Origin: Pseudomonas sp. R-28-1W-6 | Lineage (GTDB): Bacteria; Pseudomonadota; Gammaproteobacteria; Pseudomonadales; Pseudomonadaceae | NCBI RefSeq assembly: GCF_009799925.1 | Contig: NZ_WELK01000002.1 | Coordinates: 310,001-374,000 of the forward strand | Direction: 5' to 3' | Length of the DNA: 64,000 nucleotides | Made by a program: the position numbers and the translations under genes | Shown here: positions 1 to 8,014 of the stretch, piece after piece | How positions within the stretch are numbered: position 1 is the stretch's first letter | Layout: every line of letters begins with the position of its first letter | Notes under the pieces: model-generated | Told to the model about the DNA's origin: nothing | The model's database searches: none | What the model saw: the letters and a program-made list of their open reading frames with translations, nothing else

Positions 1-220
1 GGCCGACCTGGCCCGGCGCCTGGACGCCCAGTACGGCAGCACCCGCCAGTTGCTGGCCGCGCAGCAGCGCCCGCTCGGTGAACTGCTCGCCGACGACGCC
101 GGCCGCCAGCAGCTGAACGCCTTCTACGACAGCCTCGACCAGCTGCACCGCCTGCACGAAGGCGAGCTGGCCAAGGCCCTCGGCATCCAGCTGGGCTTCA
201 ACGCCCACGATGGTGACTGA
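1..220 (+). CDS. Imelysin-family protein, C-terminal fragment
   Basis: Only the last 72 codons are present; the gene runs in from the left edge and ends with TGA immediately before the next ATG. The fragment is helical and ends in LGFNAHDGD, which I recognise as typical of Pseudomonas imelysin-like (M75/EfeO-related) periplasmic proteins. Such proteins sit next to DUF1513 genes in P. aeruginosa (PA4372-PA4373) and are linked to iron uptake or iron-regulated envelope functions. The family call rests on this C-terminus plus the DUF1513 neighbour; the catalytic or metal-binding part lies outside the window. Confidence 0.7.
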   Translation, partial: ADLARRLDAQYGSTRQLLAAQQRPLGELLADDAGRQQLNAFYDSLDQLHRLHEGELAKALGIQLGFNAHDGD

Positions 221-1315
221 ATGAAACGCAGAGCCTTCCTCGGCCTCACTGGCGCCGCCCTCGCCGCCGCCTCCCTGGGCGGCTGGAAACTGCTCAGCCA
301 CGGCCAGCAACCCCTGCTGCTGTCGGCCCGCGACGACGGCGACGGCCAGCACTACGCCGTCGGTTACCGCCTGGACGGCAGCAAGGCCTTCGCCACGCCG
401 GTCGCCGAACGCTGCCACGACGTGGTACCGCACCCGACCCAGCCGCTGGCCGTGTTCGTCGGCCGCCGGCCGAGCCGCGAGAGCTACCTGATCGACACCC
501 GCGACGGCCGCCTGCTGCAGACCCTGGCCGCCGCGGACGAGCGCCACTTCTACGGCCACGGCCTGTTCCACCAGGCCGGCGAGCTGTTCTACAGCACCGA
601 GAACGACACCTCGCAGCCGGGCCGTGGCGTGCTCGGCGTCTATCGCCTGCAGAACAACCGGCTGCAGCGCATCGGCGAGCACTCCACCCACGGCATCGGC
701 CCGCACCAACTGCTCTGGCTGCCCGGCGGCGAAAGCCTGGTGGTGGCCAACGGCGGCATCCGCACCGAGGCCGACAGCCGGGTGATGATGAACCTGCAGG
801 CCATGGAGCCCAGCCTGGTGCTGATGCGGCGCGACGGCACGCTGCTCAGCAAGGAACAGCTGCCGCAGCAGATGAACAGCGTGCGCCACCTGGCCGTGGC
901 CAGCGACGGCACCATCGTCTCCGGCCAGCAGTACGAAGGCGACCCGCTGGACGCCGCGCCCCTGCTGGCGATCAAACGCCCCGGCCAGCCCTTCCAGGCC
1001 TTCCCCCTGGGCGAGGCGCAGCGCGCGGCGATGCACCAGTACACCGCCAGCCTGGCCATCCACGACGACTTGCGCCTACTGGCCCTGACCGCACCGCGCG
1101 GCAACCGTTTCTTCATCTGGAACCTGGACAGCAGCGAGCTGCTGCTCGACGCCCCGCTGCCGGATTGCGCCGGGGTCGGCGCGGTCAGCGAGGGTTTCGT
1201 CGTCACCTCCGGTCAGGGCCGCTGCCGCCTGTACGACTGCCGCACCACGCCGATCGCCGCCCACCCGCTGCAGCTGCCGGCCGGGTTGTGGGACAACCAC
1301 CTGCGCCTGGCCTAA
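221..1315 (+). CDS. Tat-exported DUF1513 protein
   Basis: A 364-residue protein. The N-terminus MKRRAFLGLTGAALAAASLGG is a twin-arginine signal (RRAFLG followed by a hydrophobic Ala/Leu stretch), so it should be exported folded to the periplasm. The rest is rich in short beta-strand-like repeats (for example GHGLFHQAGELFYSTEND, GIGPHQLLWLPGGESLVVANGG), suggesting a beta-propeller; DUF1513 proteins are usually predicted this way. The ATG follows the TGA of the imelysin-like gene directly, so the two are probably translationally coupled and work together, likely in iron handling. The biochemical function is not known to me. Confidence 0.85.
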   Translation: MKRRAFLGLTGAALAAASLGGWKLLSHGQQPLLLSARDDGDGQHYAVGYRLDGSKAFATPVAERCHDVVPHPTQPLAVFVGRRPSRESYLIDTRDGRLLQTLAAADERHFYGHGLFHQAGELFYSTENDTSQPGRGVLGVYRLQNNRLQRIGEHSTHGIGPHQLLWLPGGESLVVANGGIRTEADSRVMMNLQAMEPSLVLMRRDGTLLSKEQLPQQMNSVRHLAVASDGTIVSGQQYEGDPLDAAPLLAIKRPGQPFQAFPLGEAQRAAMHQYTASLAIHDDLRLLALTAPRGNRFFIWNLDSSELLLDAPLPDCAGVGAVSEGFVVTSGQGRCRLYDCRTTPIAAHPLQLPAGLWDNHLRLA

Positions 1316-1495
1316 GCCCCGCGCCGTGATGCCCCACATGGCCCTGTGCAGGCTCAAGGCCGACCTATAATGAGCGCACGCCCGCATCCCTGCCGGCCTG
1401 CTGTCACCGGCATTGCGTTGCCGGGTGATAAGGATATCCGCAGCCCCGGCGCCCACACAGGCACCGGTGGCCATTACCCCGAAGAGGTCCCCCCC

Positions 1496-3118
1496 ATGTT
1501 GCAAAAGTCCCTGCGCGCGCAGATTCTCGCCCTGCTCGGCGGTAGCCTGGTGCTGATCCTGATCACCGCCCTGGCCTGCTTCAGCTTCCTCTCCGGCGGC
1601 ATGCAGGCCTACCGCGGCCTGCTCGACGGCCCGGTGGAGGCCACCCGCCTGATCGATGCGGCCAACGTCGAGTTCAAGATCCAGGTGCAGGAGTGGAAGA
1701 ACGTCCTGCTGCGCGGCCGCGACAGCGCCAATCTGGACAAGTACTGGGGCCAGTTCGAGGCCCAGGAACGCAAGGTGCAGGACACCCTGGGCCAGCTGGC
1801 GCAGATCGCCGCCGATGATCCGGCCCTGAAAGCCCAGGTCGAGCGCCTGCGCAGCGAGCACCAGAGCCTCGGCGCCAACTACCGCAAGGGCCGCGACGCC
1901 TTCATCGCCGCTGCTGGCGATGCCGCCGTCGGCGATGCCGCGGTCAAGGGCATCGACCGCGCGGCCAGCGAGCAGATGAGCGCCCTGGTCAAGCAGCTCC
2001 GCGAGCACAGCCTGCAACAGGCCAAGCAGATCAACGCCGCCGCCGACCGCACCATCCTCATCGGCAGCCTGTTGCTGCTGGCCGCCAGCGTGGTGATCGC
2101 CCTGTTCGGCCTGTGGCTGGTCAACCGCAACCTGATCATCCCGATCCGCCACCTGATCACCCACGTCGACCAGCTCAGCCACGGCAACTTCGGCCAGCGC
2201 GTGGCAACCACCCGCGCCGACGAGCTGGGCATGCTGGCCATCGCCGCCAACACCCTGCGCGACTTCCTCGCCAGCACCACCCAGAGCCTGCAGCAGAGCA
2301 GCAGCAACCTGGACAGTGCCAGCGGCGAGCTGAACAGCATCGCCTCGCGCATGACCCTGGGCATCAACGAGCAGTTCGAGCGCACCGACCAGGTCGCCAC
2401 CGCCATGCACGAGATGTCCGCCACCGCCCAGGAGGTGGCCCGCCACGCCGCCGAGGCCGCGCATGCCGCTGACGATGCCGACAGCTCGGCGCGCCAGGGC
2501 GGCCGCGTGATGGACGCGACCATCCAGACCATCACCGGCATGCGCGGCGAAATCGCCAACACCGCCGAGGTGATCCGCCGCCTGGAAGCCGACAGCGGGC
2601 GCATCGGCAAGGTCCTGGAAGTGATCCGCGGCATCGCCGAGCAGACCAACCTGCTGGCCCTCAACGCCGCCATCGAGGCCGCGCGCGCCGGCGAGCAGGG
2701 CCGCGGCTTCGCCGTGGTGGCCGACGAGGTGCGCACCCTGGCCCAGCGCACCGCCGAATCCACCGCCGAGATCAACCAGATCATCGACACGGTGCAGACC
2801 GGCGCGCTCAACGCCGTGCGCGCCATCGAGAGCGGACAGAACCGCAGCGAGGAAGGCGTGACCCAGGTCACCGAGGCCGGCGCCATGCTGCAGCGCATCA
2901 CCGGCGCGGTGGAAGCCATCCGCGACATGAACCGGCAGATCGCCACCGCCGCCGAGGAGCAGACCTCGGTGGCCGAGGACATCTCGCGCAACCTCACCGA
3001 GATCACCGCCATCGCCAGCTCCAACCAGGAGAACGTCGAGCGCACCCAGGCCGCCAGCCAGAACCTGCACCAGCTCTCCGGCGCGCTGGGCGCAGTGACC
3101 CGCAGCCTGGCCTCCTGA
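1496..3118 (+). CDS. Methyl-accepting chemotaxis protein
   Basis: A 540-residue transmembrane chemoreceptor. I start it at ATG 1496, preceded by GAAGAGG 8 bases upstream; the reading frame extends 50 codons further 5' but that part has no protein character. Order: TM1 (about 10-32), a helical periplasmic sensor region of about 150 residues (four-helix-bundle type by appearance), TM2 (about 182-204), a HAMP domain, then the long cytoplasmic coiled coil. The hairpin tip carries the canonical [19 protein letters not shown] and [12 protein letters not shown] motifs that contact CheA and CheW. There is no CheR/CheB-tethering pentapeptide at the C-terminus (ends TRSLAS). The ligand cannot be told from sequence. 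It lies between the DUF1513 gene and mexV; I do not remember a receptor here in P. aeruginosa. Confidence 0.93.
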   Translation: MLQKSLRAQILALLGGSLVLILITALACFSFLSGGMQAYRGLLDGPVEATRLIDAANVEFKIQVQEWKNVLLRGRDSANLDKYWGQFEAQERKVQDTLGQLAQIAADDPALKAQVERLRSEHQSLGANYRKGRDAFIAAAGDAAVGDAAVKGIDRAASEQMSALVKQLREHSLQQAKQINAAADRTILIGSLLLLAASVVIALFGLWLVNRNLIIPIRHLITHVDQLSHGNFGQRVATTRADELGMLAIAANTLRDFLASTTQSLQQSSSNLDSASGELNSIASRMTLGINEQFERTDQVATAMHEMSATAQEVARHAAEAAHAADDADSSARQGGRVMDATIQTITGMRGEIANTAEVIRRLEADSGRIGKVLEVIRGIAEQTNLLALNAAIEAARAGEQGRGFAVVADEVRTLAQRTAESTAEINQIIDTVQTGALNAVRAIESGQNRSEEGVTQVTEAGAMLQRITGAVEAIRDMNRQIATAAEEQTSVAEDISRNLTEITAIASSNQENVERTQAASQNLHQLSGALGAVTRSLAS

Positions 3119-3164
3119 GCCCGCGCGCCGGCACCGGGAGGTGCCGGTTCAAGGCCTGGACGGG

Positions 3165-3195
3165 CGATTGCCGCGACACAGCGTTGCGGCAATCG
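3165..3195. repeat. Inverted repeat upstream of mexV
   Basis: Perfect 10-base arms CGATTGCCGC (3165-3174) and GCGGCAATCG (3186-3195) separated by 11 bases. It lies about 30 bases before the putative mexV promoter. A second short hairpin (CCGGCACC/GGTGCCGG, 3128-3147) lies just after the chemoreceptor stop. Neither is followed by a T-run. The long one could be a repressor operator or a weak terminator. Confidence 0.5.
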
Positions 3196-3226
3196 GCAGC
3201 GGTAATTTCCTGCAAATGAGATGATT

Positions 3227-3255
3227 TTGACTTGATGGTCAGCTGGTACTAAGGT
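3227..3255 (+). promoter_or_regulatory. Putative sigma-70 promoter of mexVW
   Basis: TTGACT (3227-3232) and TAAGGT (3250-3255) are separated by exactly 17 bases and lie about 50 bases before the mexV ATG. The -35 is a good match, the -10 moderate. No regulator gene is adjacent, so control, if any, is by a distant factor. Confidence 0.5.
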
Positions 3256-3306
3256 GCCTGCTTCGCCTATTCCCAGGCCATTCTCGCCCTGCCAAGGAAC
3301 CGGAAT

Positions 3307-4461
3307 ATGTTGCTCCGCCGCATGTTTATCATGCTGGGCGCGGTCATCCTCGTGGTGCTCGCCCTGGCCGCCTACAAAGGCTATTCGATCTACCAGCAGG
3401 TGCAGATGTTCGCCGCGCCGCAGCCGGCCATCAGCGTGTCCGCCGCCACGGCCAGGGAGCAGCCCTGGCAGAGCCGCCTGCCGGCCATCGGCACACTCAA
3501 GGCGTTCCAGGGCGTCGATCTGACCGCCGAAGTCGAGGGCACCGTGCATCGGGTGCTGTTCCAGTCCGGCGAGAAGGTCAGCCTCGGCCAGCCCTTGCTG
3601 CAACTGGACAGCCAGGTGGAAAAGGCCATCCTCGCCACCGCCCTGGCCGTGCGCAACCTGGCCCAGGTGGAGTACCAGCGCGGCAAGAACCTGGCGGTAA
3701 AACAGGCCATCTCCAAGAGCGAGTTCGACCGCCTGAACGCCGAACTGCTCAAGGCCGAGGCCAGCGTCGCCCAGCTGCAGGCCAGCCTGGACAAGAAGCG
3801 CATCCTCGCGCCCTTCGCCGGCACCATCGGCATCCGCCAGGTCGATACCGGCGACTACCTGAGCCCCGGCAACCCGGTGGCCACCCTGCAGGACCTGTCC
3901 AAGCTGTTCGTCGACTTCTTCCTGCCGGAACAGGCCGTGCCACTGCTGGCCATCGGCCAGCGCGTGCGCCTTAACGTCGCCGCCTATCCGGGTGAGGTGT
4001 TCGAGGGCGAAATCGCCGCGATCAACCCCAAGGTCGAGGAAACCACGCGCAACCTGCAGGTGCGCGCCATGCTGCCGAACCCCGACAGCAAGCTGCTGCC
4101 GGGCATGTTCGCCAACCTGGACGTGCTCCTGCCCGGCGAAAAGCCGGTGATCGTGGTGCCGGAAACCGCCATCACCTACACCCTGTACGGCAACTCGGTG
4201 TACGTGATCGGCGAGAAGCAGGACGAAAAGGGTGCCGTAGTTAAAGACGACAAGGGCCAGGCCCAGCTGGTGGTCGAGCGTCGCTTCGTCGAGACCGGCG
4301 AGCGCCGCGATGCCCAGGTGGTGGTACTCAAGGGCCTCAAGGCCGGCGAACAGGTGGTCACCGCCGGCCAGCTCAAGCTGGACAACGGCGCCCACGTGAG
4401 CATCGCCGCCGATCAGGCCCAGGCGGTCGAAGCGGCCACCCCAGCCAGCGCCGCCCAGTAA
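3307..4461 (+). CDS. mexV: RND efflux periplasmic adaptor (MexV-type)
   Basis: A 384-residue membrane fusion protein that links an inner-membrane RND pump to an outer-membrane channel. The N-terminus has one membrane anchor (about 6-26) and no lipobox. Then come the barrel-sandwich/lipoyl halves (GTVHRVLFQSGEKVSLGQPLLQLD and ILAPFAGTIGIRQVDTGDYL, quoted here only as landmarks near residues 78 and 167), an alpha-hairpin between them, and a beta-barrel with the typical PGMFANLDVLLPGEKP segment. ATG 3307 is preceded by AAGGAA. It is followed after 23 bases by the permease gene. The name comes from position between the DUF1513 and colRS loci, where P. aeruginosa has mexVW (PA4374-PA4375); a MexH-like name would fit the sequence almost as well. 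Confidence 0.8.
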   Translation: MLLRRMFIMLGAVILVVLALAAYKGYSIYQQVQMFAAPQPAISVSAATAREQPWQSRLPAIGTLKAFQGVDLTAEVEGTVHRVLFQSGEKVSLGQPLLQLDSQVEKAILATALAVRNLAQVEYQRGKNLAVKQAISKSEFDRLNAELLKAEASVAQLQASLDKKRILAPFAGTIGIRQVDTGDYLSPGNPVATLQDLSKLFVDFFLPEQAVPLLAIGQRVRLNVAAYPGEVFEGEIAAINPKVEETTRNLQVRAMLPNPDSKLLPGMFANLDVLLPGEKPVIVVPETAITYTLYGNSVYVIGEKQDEKGAVVKDDKGQAQLVVERRFVETGERRDAQVVVLKGLKAGEQVVTAGQLKLDNGAHVSIAADQAQAVEAATPASAAQ

Positions 4462-4484
4462 GGCGCGGCGCCAAGGAAACCAAC

Positions 4485-7400
4485 ATGGCTTTTACAGATC
4501 CGTTCATCCGTCGCCCGGTACTGGCCACCGTGGTCAGCCTGCTGATCATCCTGCTGGGCTTCCAGGCCTTCAGCAAACTGGTGATCCGCCAGTACCCGCA
4601 GATGGAAAACGCCCTGATCACGGTGACCACTGCCTACCCCGGGGCGAACGCCGAGACCATCCAGGGCTACATCACCCAGCCGCTGCAGCAGAGCCTGGCC
4701 AGCGCCGAAGGCATCGACTACATGACCTCGTCGAGCCAGCAGAACCTCTCGGTGATCTCCATCTACGCGCGCATTGGCGCCGACAGCGACCGCCTGTTCA
4801 CCGAACTGCTGGCCAAGGCCGGCGAAGTGAAGAACCAGCTGCCGCAGGATGCCGAAGACCCGGTGCTGTCCAAGGAAGCGGCCGACTCCACCGCGCTGAT
4901 GTATGTCAGCTTCTACAGCGAGCAGCTGTCCAACCCGCAGATCACCGACTACCTGTCACGGGTCATCCAGCCCAAGCTGGCGACCCTGCCGGGCATGGCC
5001 GAAGCGGAAATCCTCGGCAACCAGGTATTCGCCATGCGCCTGTGGCTGGACCCGGTGAAGATGGCCGCCTATGGCGTCACCGCCGGCGAGTTCAGCGAGG
5101 CCGTGCGCCAGTACAACTTCCTCGCCGCCGCCGGCGAAGTGAAGGGCCAGTACGTGGTCACCAGCATCAATGCCAGCACCGACCTGAAGACCCCCGAAGC
5201 CTTCGCCGCCATCCCGCTGAAGACCGTCGGCGACACCCGCGTGCTGGTCCGCGACGTGGCCCGGGTGGAGATGGGCGCGGCCAACTACGACTCGATCAGC
5301 TCGTTCGACGGCACGCCCTCGGTGTACATCGCCATCAAGGGCACGCCCAGCGCCAACCCGCTGGACGTGATCAAGCACGTGCGCGCCATCCTCCCGGAGC
5401 TGGAAGCGCAGCTGCCGCCGAACCTGAAAGTCTCCATCGCCTACGACGCCACCCGCTTCATCCAGGCGTCCATCGACGAGGTGGTGAAGACCCTGATCGA
5501 GGCGGTGCTGATCGTCATCGTCGTGGTCTTCCTGTTCCTCGGCGCGTTCCGCTCGGTGCTGATCCCGGTGATCACCATTCCGCTGTCGATGATCGGCGTG
5601 CTGTTCTTCATGCAGCTGATGGGCTACTCGATCAACCTGCTGACCCTGCTGGCCATGGTCCTGGCCATCGGCCTGGTGGTGGACGACGCCATCGTCGTGG
5701 TGGAAAACATCCACCGCCATATCGAGGAAGGCAAGACGCCGTTCGACGCGGCCCTCGAAGGGGCGCGGGAGATCGCCGTGCCGGTGGTCTCGATGACCAT
5801 CACCCTGGCCGCGGTGTATGCGCCGATCGGCTTCCTCGAAGGCCTCACCGGCGCGCTGTTCAAGGAATTCGCCCTGACCCTGGCCGGCGCGGTGATCATC
5901 TCCGGCATCGTCGCCCTGACCCTGTCGCCGATGATGTGCGCCAAGCTGCTGCGCCACGAGGAAAACCCCTCGGGCCTGGCACACCGGCTCGACCAGATCT
6001 TCGACCGGCTCAAGCGCCGCTACCAGAACGCCCTGCACGGTACCCTGAATACCCGCCCGGTGGTGCTGGTGTTCGCCCTGATCGTCCTCGGCCTGATCCC
6101 GGTGCTGCTCAAGTTCAGCCACAGCGAGCTGGCACCGGAAGAGGACCAGGGCATCGTGTTCCTCTTCGCCAACGCGCCGCAGCCGACCAACCTGAACTAC
6201 CTGAACGCCTACACCGACGAGTTCGTGGAGATCTTCAAGAGCTTCCCCGAGTACTACTCGTCGTTCCAGATCAACGGCTTCGATGGCGTGCAGGCCGGGA
6301 TCGGCGGCTTCCTGCTGACGCCCTGGGACGAACGCGAACGCACCCAGATGGAGCTGCTGCCGGAGGTCCAGGCCAGGCTCAATGCCATCCCCGGCCTGCA
6401 GGTCTTCGGCTTCAACCTGCCGTCGCTGCCGGGCACCGGCCAGGGCCTGCCGTTCCAGTTCGTGATCAACACGCCGAACGACTACGAGTCGCTGTTGCAG
6501 GTGGCCGACCGGGTCAAGGCGCGGGCCATGGAGTCGGGCAAGTTCGCCTTCCTCAACGTCGACCTGGCCTTCGACAAGCCGGAAGTGGTGGTCGATATCG
6601 ACCGCGAGAAGGCCGCGCAGATGGGCGTATCCATGCAGGACCTGGGGCTGACCCTGGCCACCCTGCTCGGCGAAGGCGAGATCAACCGCTTCACCATCGA
6701 CGGCCGCAGCTACAAGGTGATCGCCCAGGTCGAGCGCGCCTACCGCGACAACCCGGGCTGGCTGAGCAGCTACTACGTGAAGAGCGAGAGCGGGCAGATG
6801 GTGCCGCTGGGCACGCTGATCAAGGTCAGCGACCGCGCGCGGCCGACCAAGCTCAAGCAGTTCCAGCAACTCAACTCGGCGATCATCGAGGGCGTGCCGA
6901 TCGTCAGCACCGGTGAAGCGGTGGACAGCATCGCGCAGATCGCCCGCGAGGAGGCGCCGCGCGGCTATGCCTTCGACTATGCCGGTGCCTCGCGCCAGTA
7001 CGTGCAGGAAGGCAGCGCGCTGTTCGTCACCTTCGCCCTGGCCCTGGCGATCATCTTCCTGGTGCTGGCCGCGCAGTTCGAGAGCTTCCGCGACCCGCTG
7101 GTGATCCTGGTGACCGTGCCACTGTCGATCTGCGGCGCCCTGCTGCCGATCTTCCTCGGTTTCTCCAGCATGAACATCTACACCCAGGTGGGCCTGGTGA
7201 CCCTGATCGGCCTGATCAGCAAGCACGGCATCCTGATCGTCGAGTTCGCCAACCAGCTGCGCCGCGACAAGGGCCTCGGCGTGCGCGAAGCGATCGAGGA
7301 GGCCGCCTCGATTCGCCTGCGCCCGGTGCTGATGACCACCGCGGCGATGGTCTTCGGCATGGTGCCGCTGATCTTCGCCACTGGCGCCGGGGCGGCCAGC

Positions 7401-7538
7401 CGCTTCGACATCGGCGTGGTGATTGCCACCGGCATGTCGATCGGCACCCTGTTCACCCTGTTCGTCCTGCCCTGCGTCTACACCCTGCTGGCCAAGCCGG
7501 ACGCCAGCCCGGCCGCAGCCAGCGTGCCGTCCCACTGA
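4485..7538 (+). CDS. mexW: RND multidrug efflux permease (MexW-type)
   Basis: A 1017-residue HAE1-family proton/drug antiporter of normal length. TM1 is at about 10-30, a large periplasmic loop follows, then TM2-6 with the proton-relay motif GLVVDDAIVVVENIHRH (the DD pair, about residues 402-403), the second periplasmic loop, and TM7-12 ending in FVLPCVYTLLAK. It is in one operon with mexV and no outer-membrane factor gene follows; the transcript ends at a strong terminator. In P. aeruginosa MexVW recruits OprM and exports fluoroquinolones, tetracycline, chloramphenicol and dyes; the same partner choice is inferred here. Confidence 0.85.
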   Translation: MAFTDPFIRRPVLATVVSLLIILLGFQAFSKLVIRQYPQMENALITVTTAYPGANAETIQGYITQPLQQSLASAEGIDYMTSSSQQNLSVISIYARIGADSDRLFTELLAKAGEVKNQLPQDAEDPVLSKEAADSTALMYVSFYSEQLSNPQITDYLSRVIQPKLATLPGMAEAEILGNQVFAMRLWLDPVKMAAYGVTAGEFSEAVRQYNFLAAAGEVKGQYVVTSINASTDLKTPEAFAAIPLKTVGDTRVLVRDVARVEMGAANYDSISSFDGTPSVYIAIKGTPSANPLDVIKHVRAILPELEAQLPPNLKVSIAYDATRFIQASIDEVVKTLIEAVLIVIVVVFLFLGAFRSVLIPVITIPLSMIGVLFFMQLMGYSINLLTLLAMVLAIGLVVDDAIVVVENIHRHIEEGKTPFDAALEGAREIAVPVVSMTITLAAVYAPIGFLEGLTGALFKEFALTLAGAVIISGIVALTLSPMMCAKLLRHEENPSGLAHRLDQIFDRLKRRYQNALHGTLNTRPVVLVFALIVLGLIPVLLKFSHSELAPEEDQGIVFLFANAPQPTNLNYLNAYTDEFVEIFKSFPEYYSSFQINGFDGVQAGIGGFLLTPWDERERTQMELLPEVQARLNAIPGLQVFGFNLPSLPGTGQGLPFQFVINTPNDYESLLQVADRVKARAMESGKFAFLNVDLAFDKPEVVVDIDREKAAQMGVSMQDLGLTLATLLGEGEINRFTIDGRSYKVIAQVERAYRDNPGWLSSYYVKSESGQMVPLGTLIKVSDRARPTKLKQFQQLNSAIIEGVPIVSTGEAVDSIAQIAREEAPRGYAFDYAGASRQYVQEGSALFVTFALALAIIFLVLAAQFESFRDPLVILVTVPLSICGALLPIFLGFSSMNIYTQVGLVTLIGLISKHGILIVEFANQLRRDKGLGVREAIEEAASIRLRPVLMTTAAMVFGMVPLIFATGAGAASRFDIGVVIATGMSIGTLFTLFVLPCVYTLLAKPDASPAAASVPSH

Positions 7539-7552
7539 GTCGCACGCCCAAG

Positions 7553-7580
7553 AAAAAGCCCCGCAGTGCGGGGCTTTTTT
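7553..7580. terminator. Bidirectional rho-independent terminator (mexW / small secreted protein)
   Basis: Perfect 13-base arms (AAAAAGCCCCGCA and its complement, 7553-7565 and 7567-7579) with T-runs on both strands, located between the convergent mexW (+) and the 79-residue protein gene (-). The AAAAAGCCCCGC core recurs in the terminators at 12844 and 17413. Confidence 0.92.
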
Positions 7581-7596
7581 CATTCGGCGGGGCGGC

Positions 7597-7836
7597 TCAG
7601 TTGCTGGCGTTCAGGTTTTGCGACAGACCGAACATCACCAGCAACAGGTCGCTGTCGGGTCGGACCTGCGGCACCAACGCCTTGTTGCGGGCGACCGCCG
7701 GTTGCGGGCAGTACTGCCGCGAACTGTGTTGGGTATCCAGCACCACGGGTTCGGGCTCCTGCCACGCGGCGGCGGCCAGGGCGGTTACGCCGAGGGCGCC
7801 GACGAGGAAAAGACCTCGAGCAATTTCTAATTTCAT
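7597..7836 (-). CDS. Small exported protein of unknown function, putative ColR target
   Basis: A 79-residue protein. Residues about 7-23 (ARGLFLVGALGVTALAA) form a signal peptide ending near AAAA-W, leaving a mature part of roughly 55 residues with one cysteine (QYCPQP), a basic middle and a hydrophobic end DLLLVMFGLSQNLN. I do not recognise a family. It lies downstream of colS in the same direction, but with a 174-base gap that contains a ColR-type box at its far end, so it likely has its own ColR-dependent promoter. It is a real gene rather than a shadow: its codon use is ordered, it has a terminator in place, and no other frame here is plausible. Confidence 0.7.
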   Translation of the reverse strand: MKLEIARGLFLVGALGVTALAAAAWQEPEPVVLDTQHSSRQYCPQPAVARNKALVPQVRPDSDLLLVMFGLSQNLNASN

Positions 7837-7998
7837 CGCTGCAACCCCTTGAAAATGCTGCCAAGCACTTACACAAAACCCTAGTTCATTGAGCCCCGAT
7901 TGCAGGCTCTACAGACGAGCGGTCGAACCGAACGCCGAGCCAGCCACGGTGTGACCAGCCTAGCCGGGTAAAGTTACAGGCAGGTTATGGGCGGCCTT

Positions 7999-8014
7999 GT
8001 GAAAAAAGCGTCAT
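7999..8014 (-). promoter_or_regulatory. Putative ColR-binding box facing the small exported protein
   Basis: On the minus strand it reads ATGACGCTTTTTTCAC. The P. putida ColR consensus, as I remember it, is (T/C)(T/C)NA(C/G)NN(T/C)TTTTTCAC; this site deviates only at the first base. It overlaps the colS stop codon and lies 163 bases before the start of the 79-residue gene. It shares 14 of 16 bases with the box at 10066-10081. Confidence 0.6.

Noticed and set aside
1076..3070. Long minus-strand reading frame (664 codons) across the DUF1513 and chemoreceptor genes
   Set aside because: Antisense to well-supported genes; composition is a Gly/Ala/Asp/His-rich shadow caused by high third-position GC.
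4956..7583. 875-codon minus-strand frame opposite mexW
   Set aside because: Shadow of the RND permease with His/Asp/Gln-rich low-complexity composition and no recognisable domain.
7423..7892. Three overlapping small frames near the mexW terminator
   Set aside because: Only the minus-strand 79-residue frame has a signal peptide, sensible composition and its own terminator.
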